A program made the translations under genes and the position numbers. Below are positions 1 to 5,978 of a stretch of 13,015 bases of DNA, in pieces; position 1 is the first letter of the stretch; the number at the start of each line of letters is the position of its first letter. The stretch comes from Eggerthellaceae bacterium UBA5906 (GTDB lineage Bacteria > Actinomycetota > Coriobacteriia > Coriobacteriales > Eggerthellaceae). Below the pieces are notes generated by a model, which made no database searches, was not told the origin of the DNA, and worked only from the letters and a program-made list of their open reading frames with translations. The stretch covers positions 1-13,015 of the forward strand of contig DJEE01000044.1 in the NCBI GenBank assembly GCA_002431805.1, written 5' to 3'.

Positions 1-281
1 CCGATGCGATAAAAAATGGTGTCTGCAGCGTTGTTCGCAACTACCCTATCGTAAAAAAAGTAGACTTGTTCGGATCGTACGCACGACACACCCAGCAGGA
101 ATCAAGCGATGTTGATTTGCTTATTGAATTTTCCACGCCAGCTGTTTCCCTTTTAACGTTATCAGCCCTACGTCGCAAAATCGAAAGCAATCTTGCGGTT
201 CCCGTCGACCTGCTTCACGCGCCATTACCCGAAAACAGCTTTCTCGACATCGATAAGGTTGTGACGCTGTATGAAAAATAG
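1..281 (+). CDS. mntA: MntA-type minimal nucleotidyltransferase antitoxin (5' truncated)
   Basis: Antitoxin half of an MNT-HEPN (type VII) toxin-antitoxin pair. In characterised MntA proteins the enzyme transfers AMP to a tyrosine of the partner HEPN toxin and so inactivates it. The reading frame is open from base 3, the window edge, to TAG at 279-281, so the true start lies upstream; an internal TTG at 66 would remove the strand before the catalytic loop and is not a credible start. The visible 92 residues contain GSX10DXD (G24, S25, D36, D38, counted from base 3) and a third carboxylate in VPVDLL (D69). This is the complete catalytic triad of the minimal polymerase-beta fold. The 3' end overlaps the HEPN gene by 11 bp, which implies translational coupling. 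Base composition is more AT-rich than the housekeeping genes to the right, which fits acquisition by transfer. The family call is firm; AMP-transfer activity is inferred from homologues. Confidence 0.88.
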   Translation, partial: DAIKNGVCSVVRNYPIVKKVDLFGSYARHTQQESSDVDLLIEFSTPAVSLLTLSALRRKIESNLAVPVDLLHAPLPENSFLDIDKVVTLYEK

Positions 282-630
282 AAACCTGCAGGTACTTGAG
301 AAAATCATATCGGAAGCTCGTGTTGCTTTATCGTTTATCGAGCATTGCGACTTCGATGCCTTCAACGAAAATGAGCTGCTTAAACGAGCAGTTTGCATGA
401 CGGTGATTAACGTCGGAGAGCTTGTAAAGAATCTCGACAACGATTTCCGCGCCTTGCATAGCGATGTACCTTGGAAAGATATTGCTGGCTTTCGCGATAT
501 AGCTGCCCATAAATACCAAACCTTGCGCATGGAAGATGTTTACGCCACCGTCACAGATGATTTCCCTGAACTGATTTCTCTGCTGGAAGAAATAATGGAT
601 TGCGAGGCCGGTTCGGAAAAATCATTCTAG
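271..630 (+). CDS. hepT: HepT-type HEPN RNase toxin
   Basis: Toxin half of the MntA-HepT pair, a predicted ribonuclease of the HEPN superfamily (119 residues, the usual size for HepT). The diagnostic RX4HXY motif is at R75, H80 and Y82. Arginine and histidine form the RNase site in dimeric HEPN proteins, and the tyrosine is the residue AMPylated by MntA in the studied Shewanella pair. The N-terminal half is helical and acidic, as expected for a HEPN four-helix bundle. The ATG at 271 lies inside the end of mntA in another frame, so the antitoxin is translated first. A rho-independent terminator begins 114 bp downstream. All motif residues are intact, so the toxin looks functional. Cellular RNA target and activity cannot be judged from sequence. 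Confidence 0.88.
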   Translation: MKNRNLQVLEKIISEARVALSFIEHCDFDAFNENELLKRAVCMTVINVGELVKNLDNDFRALHSDVPWKDIAGFRDIAAHKYQTLRMEDVYATVTDDFPELISLLEEIMDCEAGSEKSF

Positions 631-744
631 ATAGGTACGGTTTGCCTTCAGAAACCATTGGCCGAAACTAAATGTTGATATTTCGTGAAGGAACTGCTAG
701 AATTGCAACTGCTTTTTTCGGAAGCTACGGCTTCGTAAAAAGAA

Positions 745-786
745 GGGATTCCGTTTTTTGGAGGGGGTGGAATCCCTTTCTTTTTT
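745..786 (+). terminator. Rho-independent terminator after mntA-hepT
   Basis: The arms GGGATTCC (745-752) and GGAATCCC (769-776) form an 8-bp perfect stem, followed directly by TTTCTTTTTT (777-786). The A-rich stretch before the left arm (737-744) can pair with most of the T-tract, so the hairpin could also act on the minus strand. It is the first terminator downstream of hepT and probably ends that operon. The 114 bp between hepT and this stem hold no gene. They contain a small GAAGC-TACG-GCTTC hairpin (721-734) with a UNCG-type loop, of unknown role. Confidence 0.75.
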
Positions 787-905
787 CGAGCACTTTTGAC
801 CCTTCGCTGGATAACCCCCTTCTATGATTCTCGCGTATGAAGACACCTGGCTATGCACTGCCGCAAGTGCCTTCCCGTTTTCAAGCTTATTCACCCGCAG
901 CCGTG

Positions 906-960
906 TCCAATATGTCGGCGTTTTGACGGTTTGTCGGCAAAACGCCGACATATTGGAAAG
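906..960 (-). repeat. 55-bp palindromic repeat, copy A
   Basis: The arms at 906-925 and 938-957 are perfect 20-bp inverted repeats (left arm TCCAATATGTCGGCGTTTTG) around a 12-nt loop. On the minus strand the unit aligns without gaps to 1121-1175, with 43 of 55 bases identical. The conserved parts are the outer arm ends and the central TGCCGA/ACCGTCA segment. That pattern points to a mobile or dispersed palindromic element rather than a chance hairpin. No T-tract follows, so it is not a standard terminator. Weak reading frames on both strands run through the repeat and show no family features. Confidence 0.75.
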
Positions 961-1120
961 AATCTCGACAAAAAGACGAGTAATTGGAGCGTTGCGAAAT
1001 GATGCCCTGGCAGCACGAATGGGCAACTAGCAGCTCATTATCGTTTTACCTGGTCAACGAATTTGATAGCAGGCAACTATGCTTTTGGGCCACTCAGTTA
1101 AGCAAGTTTTGGTAATCGCG

Positions 1121-1175
1121 CTTTCCAACATCTCGCCTTTCTGCCGAAAAACCGTCATTTTCCCGACATGTTGGA
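1121..1175 (+). repeat. 55-bp palindromic repeat, copy B
   Basis: Diverged copy of the element at 906-960, in the opposite orientation. Outer arms TTTCCAACATCTCG (1122-1135) and CGACATGTTGGAAA (1164-1177) pair at 13 of 14 positions. The inner part of the stem is degraded compared with copy A, while the central ACCGTCA segment is kept. The two copies flank about 160 bp (961-1120) in which I see no gene. Copy B ends 30 bp before the earliest start of the possible small membrane protein. Confidence 0.7.
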
Positions 1176-1205
1176 AAGAAACCGGCAGTCGAAGTCTTTG
1201 TCAAA

Positions 1206-1376
1206 GTGCAGCTAGTGCCGTTTGACCAGGTGCTATGGATTTCGAATCTTGCGGTGGGTGCCGTGCTCGGCATAGCGATTTTCGCAGCAACCTACGCTGG
1301 CTTTTACCTGCAATATTGGGCGGCGAAAAACGCGCGTAGCAAAATTGACCTGGCTTCTGATAGCGTTGAGGAATAG
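1206..1376 (+). CDS. Possible orphan single-helix membrane peptide (56 aa)
   Basis: This short open frame reads from GTG 1206 (or GTG 1215, giving 53 residues) to TAG 1374-1376. The product has one convincing transmembrane segment, about residues 12-38, made of alternating Leu, Ala, Gly, Ile and Val and ending in the aromatic cluster FYLQYW. A positively charged stretch with AKNARSK and an acidic tail ending SVEE follow. This order suggests a cytoplasmic C-terminus by the positive-inside rule. Against it: no Shine-Dalgarno sequence precedes either GTG and no ATG is available. The frame stays open upstream to 1116 through repeat copy B, so this could be the remnant 3' end of a longer gene disrupted by the repeat. 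I do not recognise the family and assign no function. Confidence 0.4.
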   Translation: MQLVPFDQVLWISNLAVGAVLGIAIFAATYAGFYLQYWAAKNARSKIDLASDSVEE

Positions 1377-1417
1377 CCTGCCGTCGCACGTGTTCCGGGT
1401 ATCAACGGTCCGCACGC

Positions 1418-1453
1418 AAGAAGCCCGCGAGCTTGAGCGCTTGCGGGCTTCTT
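1418..1453. terminator. Terminator downstream of recR (and of the small ORF)
   Basis: The 11-bp perfect stem AAGAAGCCCGC (1418-1428) / GCGGGCTTCTT (1443-1453) encloses a 14-nt loop. The stem ends in A/T-rich sequence on both sides, so the transcript gets a TTCTT-type end in either direction. It lies 24 bp past the recR stop on the minus strand and 41 bp past the small plus-strand frame. It therefore works as a shared convergent terminator. Confidence 0.7.
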
Positions 1454-1477
1454 ACTTGGTTATGTAGCTTCGGCCTA

Positions 1478-2074
1478 TTACAGCACGCGGCGAGCTTCTA
1501 GGGCTCGACCGAGCGTTACTTCGTCGGCGAACTCTAGGTCGCCGCCAACGGGCAGGCCGCTTGCCAAGCGCGTGACCTTGATGCCCAGCGGCTTGATCAG
1601 GCGCGCCAGGTAGGCCGCCGTGGTTTCGCCTTCCACGTTAGGGTTGGTGGCCAGCACCACTTCCTGGATGTCCTCGGTAGCCAGGCGCTGCATAAGCTGG
1701 GCTATATGCAAATCGTCCGGGCCAATGCCGTCCATAGGCGACAGCGCGCCGCCAAGTACGTGGTACAAGCCCTGATACACCGCCGTGCGTTCAATGGGCG
1801 GAATGTCGCGCGGCTCACTTACCACGCACAGCAGATGCTGGTTGCGGCTGGTAGAACGGCAGATTTCACACTGATCTTCCTCGGCGTAGTTAAAGCAACG
1901 GCTGCAAAAATGCACCGTATCCTTCACTTCCACGATGGCCTGCGCCAAGCGCAGCGCCGTGGCGCGATCGGTGTTCAAAATCCAATACGCCATGCGCTGC
2001 GCCGATTTCGGGCCCACGCCGGGAAGGCGCTCCAGCTCGTCAAGCAGTTTTTGAATGGCAGGTGCCGATTGCAC
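1478..2074 (-). CDS. recR: Recombination mediator protein RecR
   Basis: RecR acts with RecF/RecO to load RecA on gapped DNA during recombinational repair. At 198 residues it has the normal family length. Visible parts in order are a helix-hairpin-helix (about 14-33, RLPGVGPKSAQRMA), a four-cysteine zinc motif (C57, C60, C69, C72) and a Toprim domain starting at VVSEPRD (84-90). The C-terminus follows the usual pattern. The start is GTG at 2074-2072, supported by AGGACG 7 bp upstream; that ribosome-binding site overlaps the ybaB stop codon. The 10-bp gap to ybaB and shared strand indicate co-transcription with dnaX and ybaB, an arrangement conserved in many bacteria. Confidence 0.97.
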   Translation of the reverse strand: MQSAPAIQKLLDELERLPGVGPKSAQRMAYWILNTDRATALRLAQAIVEVKDTVHFCSRCFNYAEEDQCEICRSTSRNQHLLCVVSEPRDIPPIERTAVYQGLYHVLGGALSPMDGIGPDDLHIAQLMQRLATEDIQEVVLATNPNVEGETTAAYLARLIKPLGIKVTRLASGLPVGGDLEFADEVTLGRALEARRVL

Positions 2075-2084
2075 GATGCGCGTC

Positions 2085-2429
2085 CTACATCAAGCCGGGG
2101 ATGTTCATGCCGCCCGTTGCAGCGTTGATGCGCTGCGTGCCCAGCTCGGATACGCCGCGCAGCGCCTCGTTCACGGCCGCGGTGATCATATCCTGCAGCA
2201 TCTCGACGTCCTCGGGGTCAACGGCCTCGGGGTCAATGGTAAGGCTGACCAGGGTGTTGTCGCCCTTGGCAACGGCCTTGACCATGCCGCCACCAGCCGT
2301 GGCCTCAAACGTCATGTCCTGGATTTCTTCCTGCGCGCGCGCAAGCTCCATCTGCATCTTCTGAGCCTGCTTCATCATGGCGTTCATGTTGCCCATACCG
2401 CCGCCGGGGAATCCGCCTTTACGTCCCAT
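2085..2429 (-). CDS. ybaB: YbaB/EbfC-family nucleoid-associated protein
   Basis: Small DNA-binding protein of the YbaB/EbfC family, which forms dimers and coats DNA with little sequence preference. The 114-residue product has the family layout. A flexible Gly/Met-rich N-terminus (1-20) is followed by a long helix with KQAQKMQMELARAQEEIQ and a beta core (TFEATAGGGMVKAVAKG). The helical C-terminal half contains DPEDVEMLQDMI, AAVNEAL and a final Met/Gly-rich tail. The ATG at 2429-2427 is preceded by AGGA 8 bp upstream. It lies between dnaX (74 bp upstream) and recR (10 bp downstream), the classical context of this family. Confidence 0.96.
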   Translation of the reverse strand: MGRKGGFPGGGMGNMNAMMKQAQKMQMELARAQEEIQDMTFEATAGGGMVKAVAKGDNTLVSLTIDPEAVDPEDVEMLQDMITAAVNEALRGVSELGTQRINAATGGMNIPGLM

Positions 2430-2485
2430 ATTCGTTCCTATCTTTCACGTGATTGCATTACATCAAACTCTTGCATTGTACCGGG

Positions 2486-2505
2486 AGCGGCGCAAATGTG
2501 CCGCT
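2486..2505 (-). other. Hairpin at the dnaX stop codon
   Basis: AGCGGC (2486-2491) pairs with GCCGCT (2500-2505), extended by one G-T wobble and two more pairs, giving a tight hairpin that covers the end of dnaX. No T-tract follows on the minus strand, so it is unlikely to be a strong terminator. It may protect or process the dnaX 3' end or reduce read-through into ybaB-recR. A TACAAT box (plus 2475-2480) just after it could be a -10 element for ybaB-recR, but no matching -35 is visible. Confidence 0.35.
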
Positions 2506-4852
2506 ACTCCTTTACTTCTTCGAACGTGATGCCGTCGCCAAAGCCCGCTTGCAAGATGGCTTGCAGCTCGTCAGGCGTTTGAGCTGCGCCTTCGGAAACG
2601 TGCTGCGGCTGCACAACCGGCGCAGGCGCAGGAGCCGCCTTAGGTGTTGCCGAACGCGGGGCGGCAGGCTTTGCAGCTTGCGGGCGCGCGGCACCGCCGG
2701 CAACGGGAGGAGCCGGGCGCTGCATGGTTGCACCCATTTGCGGGCGCGCGGCTTGCGGGCGCGGAGCCGCAGCGCGGGGCGCAGGCGCGGGGGCGGCCAT
2801 CAGCTCGTCTTCAGACGTGGGCGCATCGAAGTCGCCGTAAGGAACCTGGTCGTCCTCCCAAGGCGGCGTATCCACTACAGGGGCCTGCGGGCGTGCCGGA
2901 GCCGCCGCACGCGGGGCCGCAACGGCGGGCGTCTGTGGACGCGAAGCCTGAGGGCGTTGCTGCACGGGAGCGGCTGGCGCCGTCTGAGGCTGAGCTTGCG
3001 CAGGCTGCTGCCATGGTGCCGCGGGGCGCACGGCTTGCGGGCGCGGGGCTGGCCGCTGCGCAGGTGCTGCGGCGCGCGGGGCTGCCGCTGCGCGCGGGGC
3101 CGACGAACTTCCAGCCTGCTGATACACAAACGGCACGTTCTGACCGCCGCAAGCCTGCGAAAGCGCAGCAGCCACGGCATCTTGCACGTCTTGCTTCTGC
3201 ACGGCCTTGAATGCAAACGCGTTTTCCTTCGGGAATTCGATGGCCAGCATGTTTGATTGCGCATTCCACACGGCTTTGGTGCCTAAGAACAAAACGCCGT
3301 ACGCCGCCTTGTTGCGCTTGAGCGCGGCAAGCGTTGCCTGCCACATGCGCTGCAACGCGGCGGGGTTTTCCATGGTGACCGCCAGCTGCGGGTTGCCCTG
3401 GCTCGACACCGACGGCGCAGGCGCAGGGGCTGCTGCAGCTTGCGGCGCAGCAGTAGGTTGTGCGACAGGTGCGGCGGCTTGCGGTTGCTGCACTGGCTGG
3501 CGCACGGGCGCAGCTTGCGGCCGCGACACTGCCTGCCGCGGCGCAGGCGCGGGTTGCGCAACCTGCTGCGGAGCAGACACCGCCGCGGGCTTAGGGGCCA
3601 CCTGCGGCTGCGGCCGTGACGGCACCGAAGCAGGTGTCGCCGCAGCAACGGGGGCAACGGCTTGCGCAGCAGGCGCAGCGGGCGCACCCACCACGCCCAT
3701 TGCCACTGCGCTCTTCCCCGCTTCTAGCGCCTCGATGCGCTCGGCCAGCGCCTCAAGCGTCAGGTCGCCATCAGGGCGCACCATGCGCGTGCAGCCGATT
3801 TCAAACGACAAGCGCGGATTCGTGGACGTTTTCAGCTCTGCCATCACGTCGCCAAGCACTTGCAGCATGCGTGCCAGGCGGTCGGGGCCGAACAGCGGCA
3901 GCTCGTCGGCAAGCTGACGACGCTCCGAAGCGCTCACATCAAGCGCTACGTCGGTGTCCGTTAAGCTCATTACGTACAGATTGCGCACGTGCTGCGCCAG
4001 CTCGCGCGCGAATTGTGCCAAGTCGGAGCCCGATTCCACAAAGTCGGCAATCCAGCGGAAGCACGCGGCGGCATCGCGAGCGCCCAGCGCCTTCACCATG
4101 TTGCCCAAATCGCTGGAGTCCACGCCGCCCAGCATGCGCTCGGCCACCTCAAGCGTAACCTTGCCTTCGCCGAATGCAATCATCTGCTCAAGCGAGGTCA
4201 ACGCGTTGCGCATGCCGCCACCGGCATGGTGCGCAATCAAATCCAGCGCGTCGCCCTCGAACTCCACACCTTCCGCCACGCACACCGCGCCCAAGCGCGA
4301 CACGATGGACTCGTTGGAAATGCGGCGGAAATCAAAGCGTTGGCAGCGCGAGTGGATGGTTTCCGGCACCTTTTGCGGGTCGGTGGTTGCCAGGATGAAC
4401 ACCACGTGATCAGGCGGTTCTTCCAGCGTTTTCAGCAGCGCGTTGAACGCCGCGATGGACAGCATGTGAACCTCGTCGATGATGTAGACCTTGTAGCGCC
4501 CGCGCGTTGGCGCAAACTGCACGCGGTTGATAATTTCCTCGCGCACGTTTTCCACGCCTGTGCGGCTTGCGGCGTCTAGCTCGTACACATCGGGGTGCGT
4601 GCCCTCGGCAATCATCTGGCAATCTTCGCACGTGCCGTCCGGGTCGGGCGTGGGGCCCTTTTGGCACAAAAGCGCTTTGGCAAGCAAGCGCGCCGTGGTG
4701 GTTTTGCCCGTGCCGCGCGGCCCGCAGAACAGGTATGCATGGCTTACTTTGTCCTGCTCAATGGCGTTTTTGATGGTGCGCTCAATCTGCTCCTGCCCCA
4801 CCACGTCCTCGAAAATTTGCGGACGGTATTTGCGGTACAGCGCCTCTGCCAT
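2504..4852 (-). CDS. dnaX: DNA polymerase III subunit gamma/tau
   Basis: Clamp-loader ATPase that also tethers the polymerase cores at the replication fork. The product has 782 residues from ATG 4852-4850, backed by AAGGAG 8 bp upstream; the frame continues 53 codons further upstream but those residues are not DnaX-like. The AAA+ part (1-360) shows Walker A GPRGTGKT (44-51), Walker B IIDEVH (124-129), sensor 1 ATTD (155-158) and the SRC arginine finger (168-170). The zinc module has only C63, C75 and C78; Asp72 stands where E. coli DnaX has a cysteine. After residue 390 come two long Pro/Ala/Gln linkers (about 390-485 and 583-755). They flank a compact domain (about 488-580, starting GNPQLAV) and a conserved-looking acidic tail. 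No A-AAA-AAG slippery site is present, so E. coli-style gamma frameshifting is not expected. Confidence 0.97.
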   Translation of the reverse strand: MAEALYRKYRPQIFEDVVGQEQIERTIKNAIEQDKVSHAYLFCGPRGTGKTTTARLLAKALLCQKGPTPDPDGTCEDCQMIAEGTHPDVYELDAASRTGVENVREEIINRVQFAPTRGRYKVYIIDEVHMLSIAAFNALLKTLEEPPDHVVFILATTDPQKVPETIHSRCQRFDFRRISNESIVSRLGAVCVAEGVEFEGDALDLIAHHAGGGMRNALTSLEQMIAFGEGKVTLEVAERMLGGVDSSDLGNMVKALGARDAAACFRWIADFVESGSDLAQFARELAQHVRNLYVMSLTDTDVALDVSASERRQLADELPLFGPDRLARMLQVLGDVMAELKTSTNPRLSFEIGCTRMVRPDGDLTLEALAERIEALEAGKSAVAMGVVGAPAAPAAQAVAPVAAATPASVPSRPQPQVAPKPAAVSAPQQVAQPAPAPRQAVSRPQAAPVRQPVQQPQAAAPVAQPTAAPQAAAAPAPAPSVSSQGNPQLAVTMENPAALQRMWQATLAALKRNKAAYGVLFLGTKAVWNAQSNMLAIEFPKENAFAFKAVQKQDVQDAVAAALSQACGGQNVPFVYQQAGSSSAPRAAAAPRAAAPAQRPAPRPQAVRPAAPWQQPAQAQPQTAPAAPVQQRPQASRPQTPAVAAPRAAAPARPQAPVVDTPPWEDDQVPYGDFDAPTSEDELMAAPAPAPRAAAPRPQAARPQMGATMQRPAPPVAGGAARPQAAKPAAPRSATPKAAPAPAPVVQPQHVSEGAAQTPDELQAILQAGFGDGITFEEVKE

Positions 4853-4889
4853 ATGGTTTGCTCCTTGCCGAACATGCGGATATGCGAAA

Positions 4890-4906
4890 GCCCGGGAAAC
4901 CCGGGC
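4890..4906 (-). other. GC hairpin in the dnaX leader
   Basis: GCCCGGG (4890-4896) and CCCGGGC (4900-4906) form a 7-bp all-G/C stem with a 3-nt loop, followed on the minus strand by TTTCG. It lies between the probable dnaX -10 box (4923-4928) and the ribosome-binding site, so it should be at the very start of the dnaX mRNA. It could stabilise the 5' end or act as a weak attenuator; the T-run is too short for a firm terminator call. Confidence 0.45.
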
Positions 4907-4922
4907 GTTGTGGTTTGCCACC

Positions 4923-4928
4923 ATTATA
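4923..4928 (-). promoter_or_regulatory. Probable -10 box of the dnaX-ybaB-recR promoter
   Basis: The minus strand reads TATAAT here, a perfect consensus, 71 bp upstream of the dnaX ATG and 40 bp or more past the dedA terminator. No good -35 hexamer is found at 16-18 bp spacing (best is CGAATG), so the call rests on the -10 box and position. Confidence 0.5.
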
Positions 4929-4970
4929 CGGGCATTGCGCCGCCACATTCGCCGCCGCTTGCCCCGAACA

Positions 4971-5004
4971 CGAAAAACGCCCGGAGCACATGCACCGGGC
5001 GTTT
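4971..5004 (-). terminator. Terminator of dedA
   Basis: AAACGCCCGG (4975-4984) and CCGGGCGTTT (4995-5004) form a 10-bp perfect stem with a 10-nt loop. On the minus strand it ends in TTTTTCG. It starts 47 bp after the dedA stop and separates dedA from the dnaX operon. Confidence 0.8.
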
Positions 5005-5051
5005 GAAGCAACTAATATGCGAACGTGTGCTACAAGGTTGACGAAGCCGCC

Positions 5052-5711
5052 TTACGCGTTCTTCTTGCGGCTGTTTAGCGCTGCCTTTACTGCGCCGATG
5101 ACGGCCGGGGCCACCGAAACCGCTACGATGCCCAGCACGATAACCTCGAAGTGCTGTTGCACGAACGGCACGCCACCGAAGAAGTAGCCTACCAGCACGA
5201 ACAAGCTGACCCACGAAATGCCGCCGATGGCGTTGAAAAGCGTGAACTTCGCAAAGTTCATGTGGCCCGTGCCGGCAATGAACGGGGCGAACGTGCGGAA
5301 AAACGGCATGAAACGTGTGATGACGATGGTCAGCCCGCCGTACTTGGCGAAGAAGCCGTCAAGCTTTGCCATGCGCTCGGGCGTGAGCGCCTTAACCTTG
5401 CCCGAATCGATGATGCGCTTGCCGAAGAAGCGCGCAATCCAGTAGTTCGACGTGTTGCCCAAAATGGCCGCCGCGTAAAATACCAGAAGCGTTGCCCACA
5501 GATGCAGCCCGCCGCCATCGGCCGAAAACACGCCCGCTGCGAACAGCAGCGAGTCGCCCGGCAAAAACGGGAAGAACACCAGGCCTGTTTCCACGAACAC
5601 GATAAAGAACAGCGGCGTGTACACCCATACCGCGCCAAGCGTGACGATCCACCCAGCAATGGCGCCGCGTGGGTCGCTGAGCAAGTTCAGGAAGAAATTT
5701 ACGATATCCAT
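5052..5711 (-). CDS. DedA-family inner-membrane protein
   Basis: Integral membrane protein of the DedA (SNARE-associated/VTT) family; members act as proton-dependent transporters or flip undecaprenyl phosphate or phospholipids. The 219 residues from ATG 5711-5709 (AAAGG 5 bp upstream) give the usual length; an upstream extension to 5762 lacks family similarity. The signature is clear: FVETGLVFFPFLPGDSLL near 39-56 and TRFMPFFRTFAPFIAGTGHM near 132-151. E41, D53, R133 and R139 match the acidic and arginine residues essential in E. coli YqjA. Several hydrophobic segments and re-entrant loops follow (about 22-45, 71-93, 163-180, 186-210), and the C-terminus is basic (NSRKKNA). It lies between the SRP RNA and dnaX, and ends with its own terminator. 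Which lipid or substrate it handles cannot be told. Confidence 0.92.
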   Translation of the reverse strand: MDIVNFFLNLLSDPRGAIAGWIVTLGAVWVYTPLFFIVFVETGLVFFPFLPGDSLLFAAGVFSADGGGLHLWATLLVFYAAAILGNTSNYWIARFFGKRIIDSGKVKALTPERMAKLDGFFAKYGGLTIVITRFMPFFRTFAPFIAGTGHMNFAKFTLFNAIGGISWVSLFVLVGYFFGGVPFVQQHFEVIVLGIVAVSVAPAVIGAVKAALNSRKKNA

Positions 5712-5781
5712 GCAAACCTTTCGAACGCTTTGCGCCACGGATATGCCGCGTATGCGGCGCATCTATGCAGGCTGCGGGCGC

Positions 5782-5895
5782 AAAAAGAGCATCCTATATG
5801 GGACAGGGCGCTCGTCAGAGGCCCCTTATGGCTGCTTCCTCCCGGACCTGACCAGGTTCGGAACTTGGCGCCGCCCCGACCCATATAAGATGCTC
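5782..5895 (-). ncRNA. ffs: Signal recognition particle RNA, small bacterial (4.5S) type
   Basis: RNA scaffold of the SRP, which binds Ffh and targets nascent membrane proteins. Read on the minus strand, the ends GAGCATCTTATATGGG and CCCATATAGGATGCTC pair almost completely, closing a single long hairpin of about 109 nt (5787-5895). TTTTT follows (5782-5786) as terminator tail. The conserved Ffh-binding core is present: CAGGTCCGGGAGGAAGCAGCC differs from the E. coli core only by a GGGA tetraloop (5840-5843) in place of GGAA, still a GNRA loop. There is no Alu domain, so this is the short form. The core motif and terminal pairing make the identification very secure; exact ends are within a few bases. 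Confidence 0.95.
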
Positions 5896-5911
5896 GTTGT
5901 GACGGTTGCTT

Positions 5912-5917
5912 AGTATA
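5912..5917 (-). promoter_or_regulatory. Probable -10 box of ffs
   Basis: The minus strand reads TATACT (5 of 6 consensus bases), 16 bp before the first paired base of the SRP RNA. The -35 is not recognisable. The placement fits transcription starting near 5900-5905, followed by slight 5' trimming. Confidence 0.5.
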
Positions 5918-5978
5918 GGGCACATTTTGTCGCGCGCCGGCCACACCGTGCGCGCGTTACCAAATGCACACAGGCCCC

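Noticed and set aside
721..734. Small GAAGC-TACG-GCTTC hairpin as a terminator
   Set aside because: The stem is five base pairs and no T-tract follows it on either strand; the real terminator starts at 745.
697..1030. Open frames on both strands (697-1026 minus, 824-1030 plus)
   Set aside because: They run through the terminator and/or palindromic repeat copy A, lack ribosome-binding sites and show no recognisable features.
906..1175. CRISPR array or insertion sequence ends
   Set aside because: Only two diverged copies in opposite orientation, no regular spacers, no transposase gene between them and no target duplication seen.
3207..3917. A 236-codon plus-strand frame rich in Ala, Gly and Cys
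   Set aside because: It is the antisense image of the Pro/Ala linker codons of dnaX and has no own ribosome-binding site or domain.
2504..4852. Programmed frameshift site for a gamma form of DnaX
   Set aside because: No A-AAA-AAG heptamer was found on the coding strand; the longest A-runs are short and not in the needed frame context.
5931..5957. CGCGCG inverted repeat after the TetR gene as its terminator
   Set aside because: The arms are short alternating CG that arise easily by chance at this GC content, and no T-tract follows on the minus strand.
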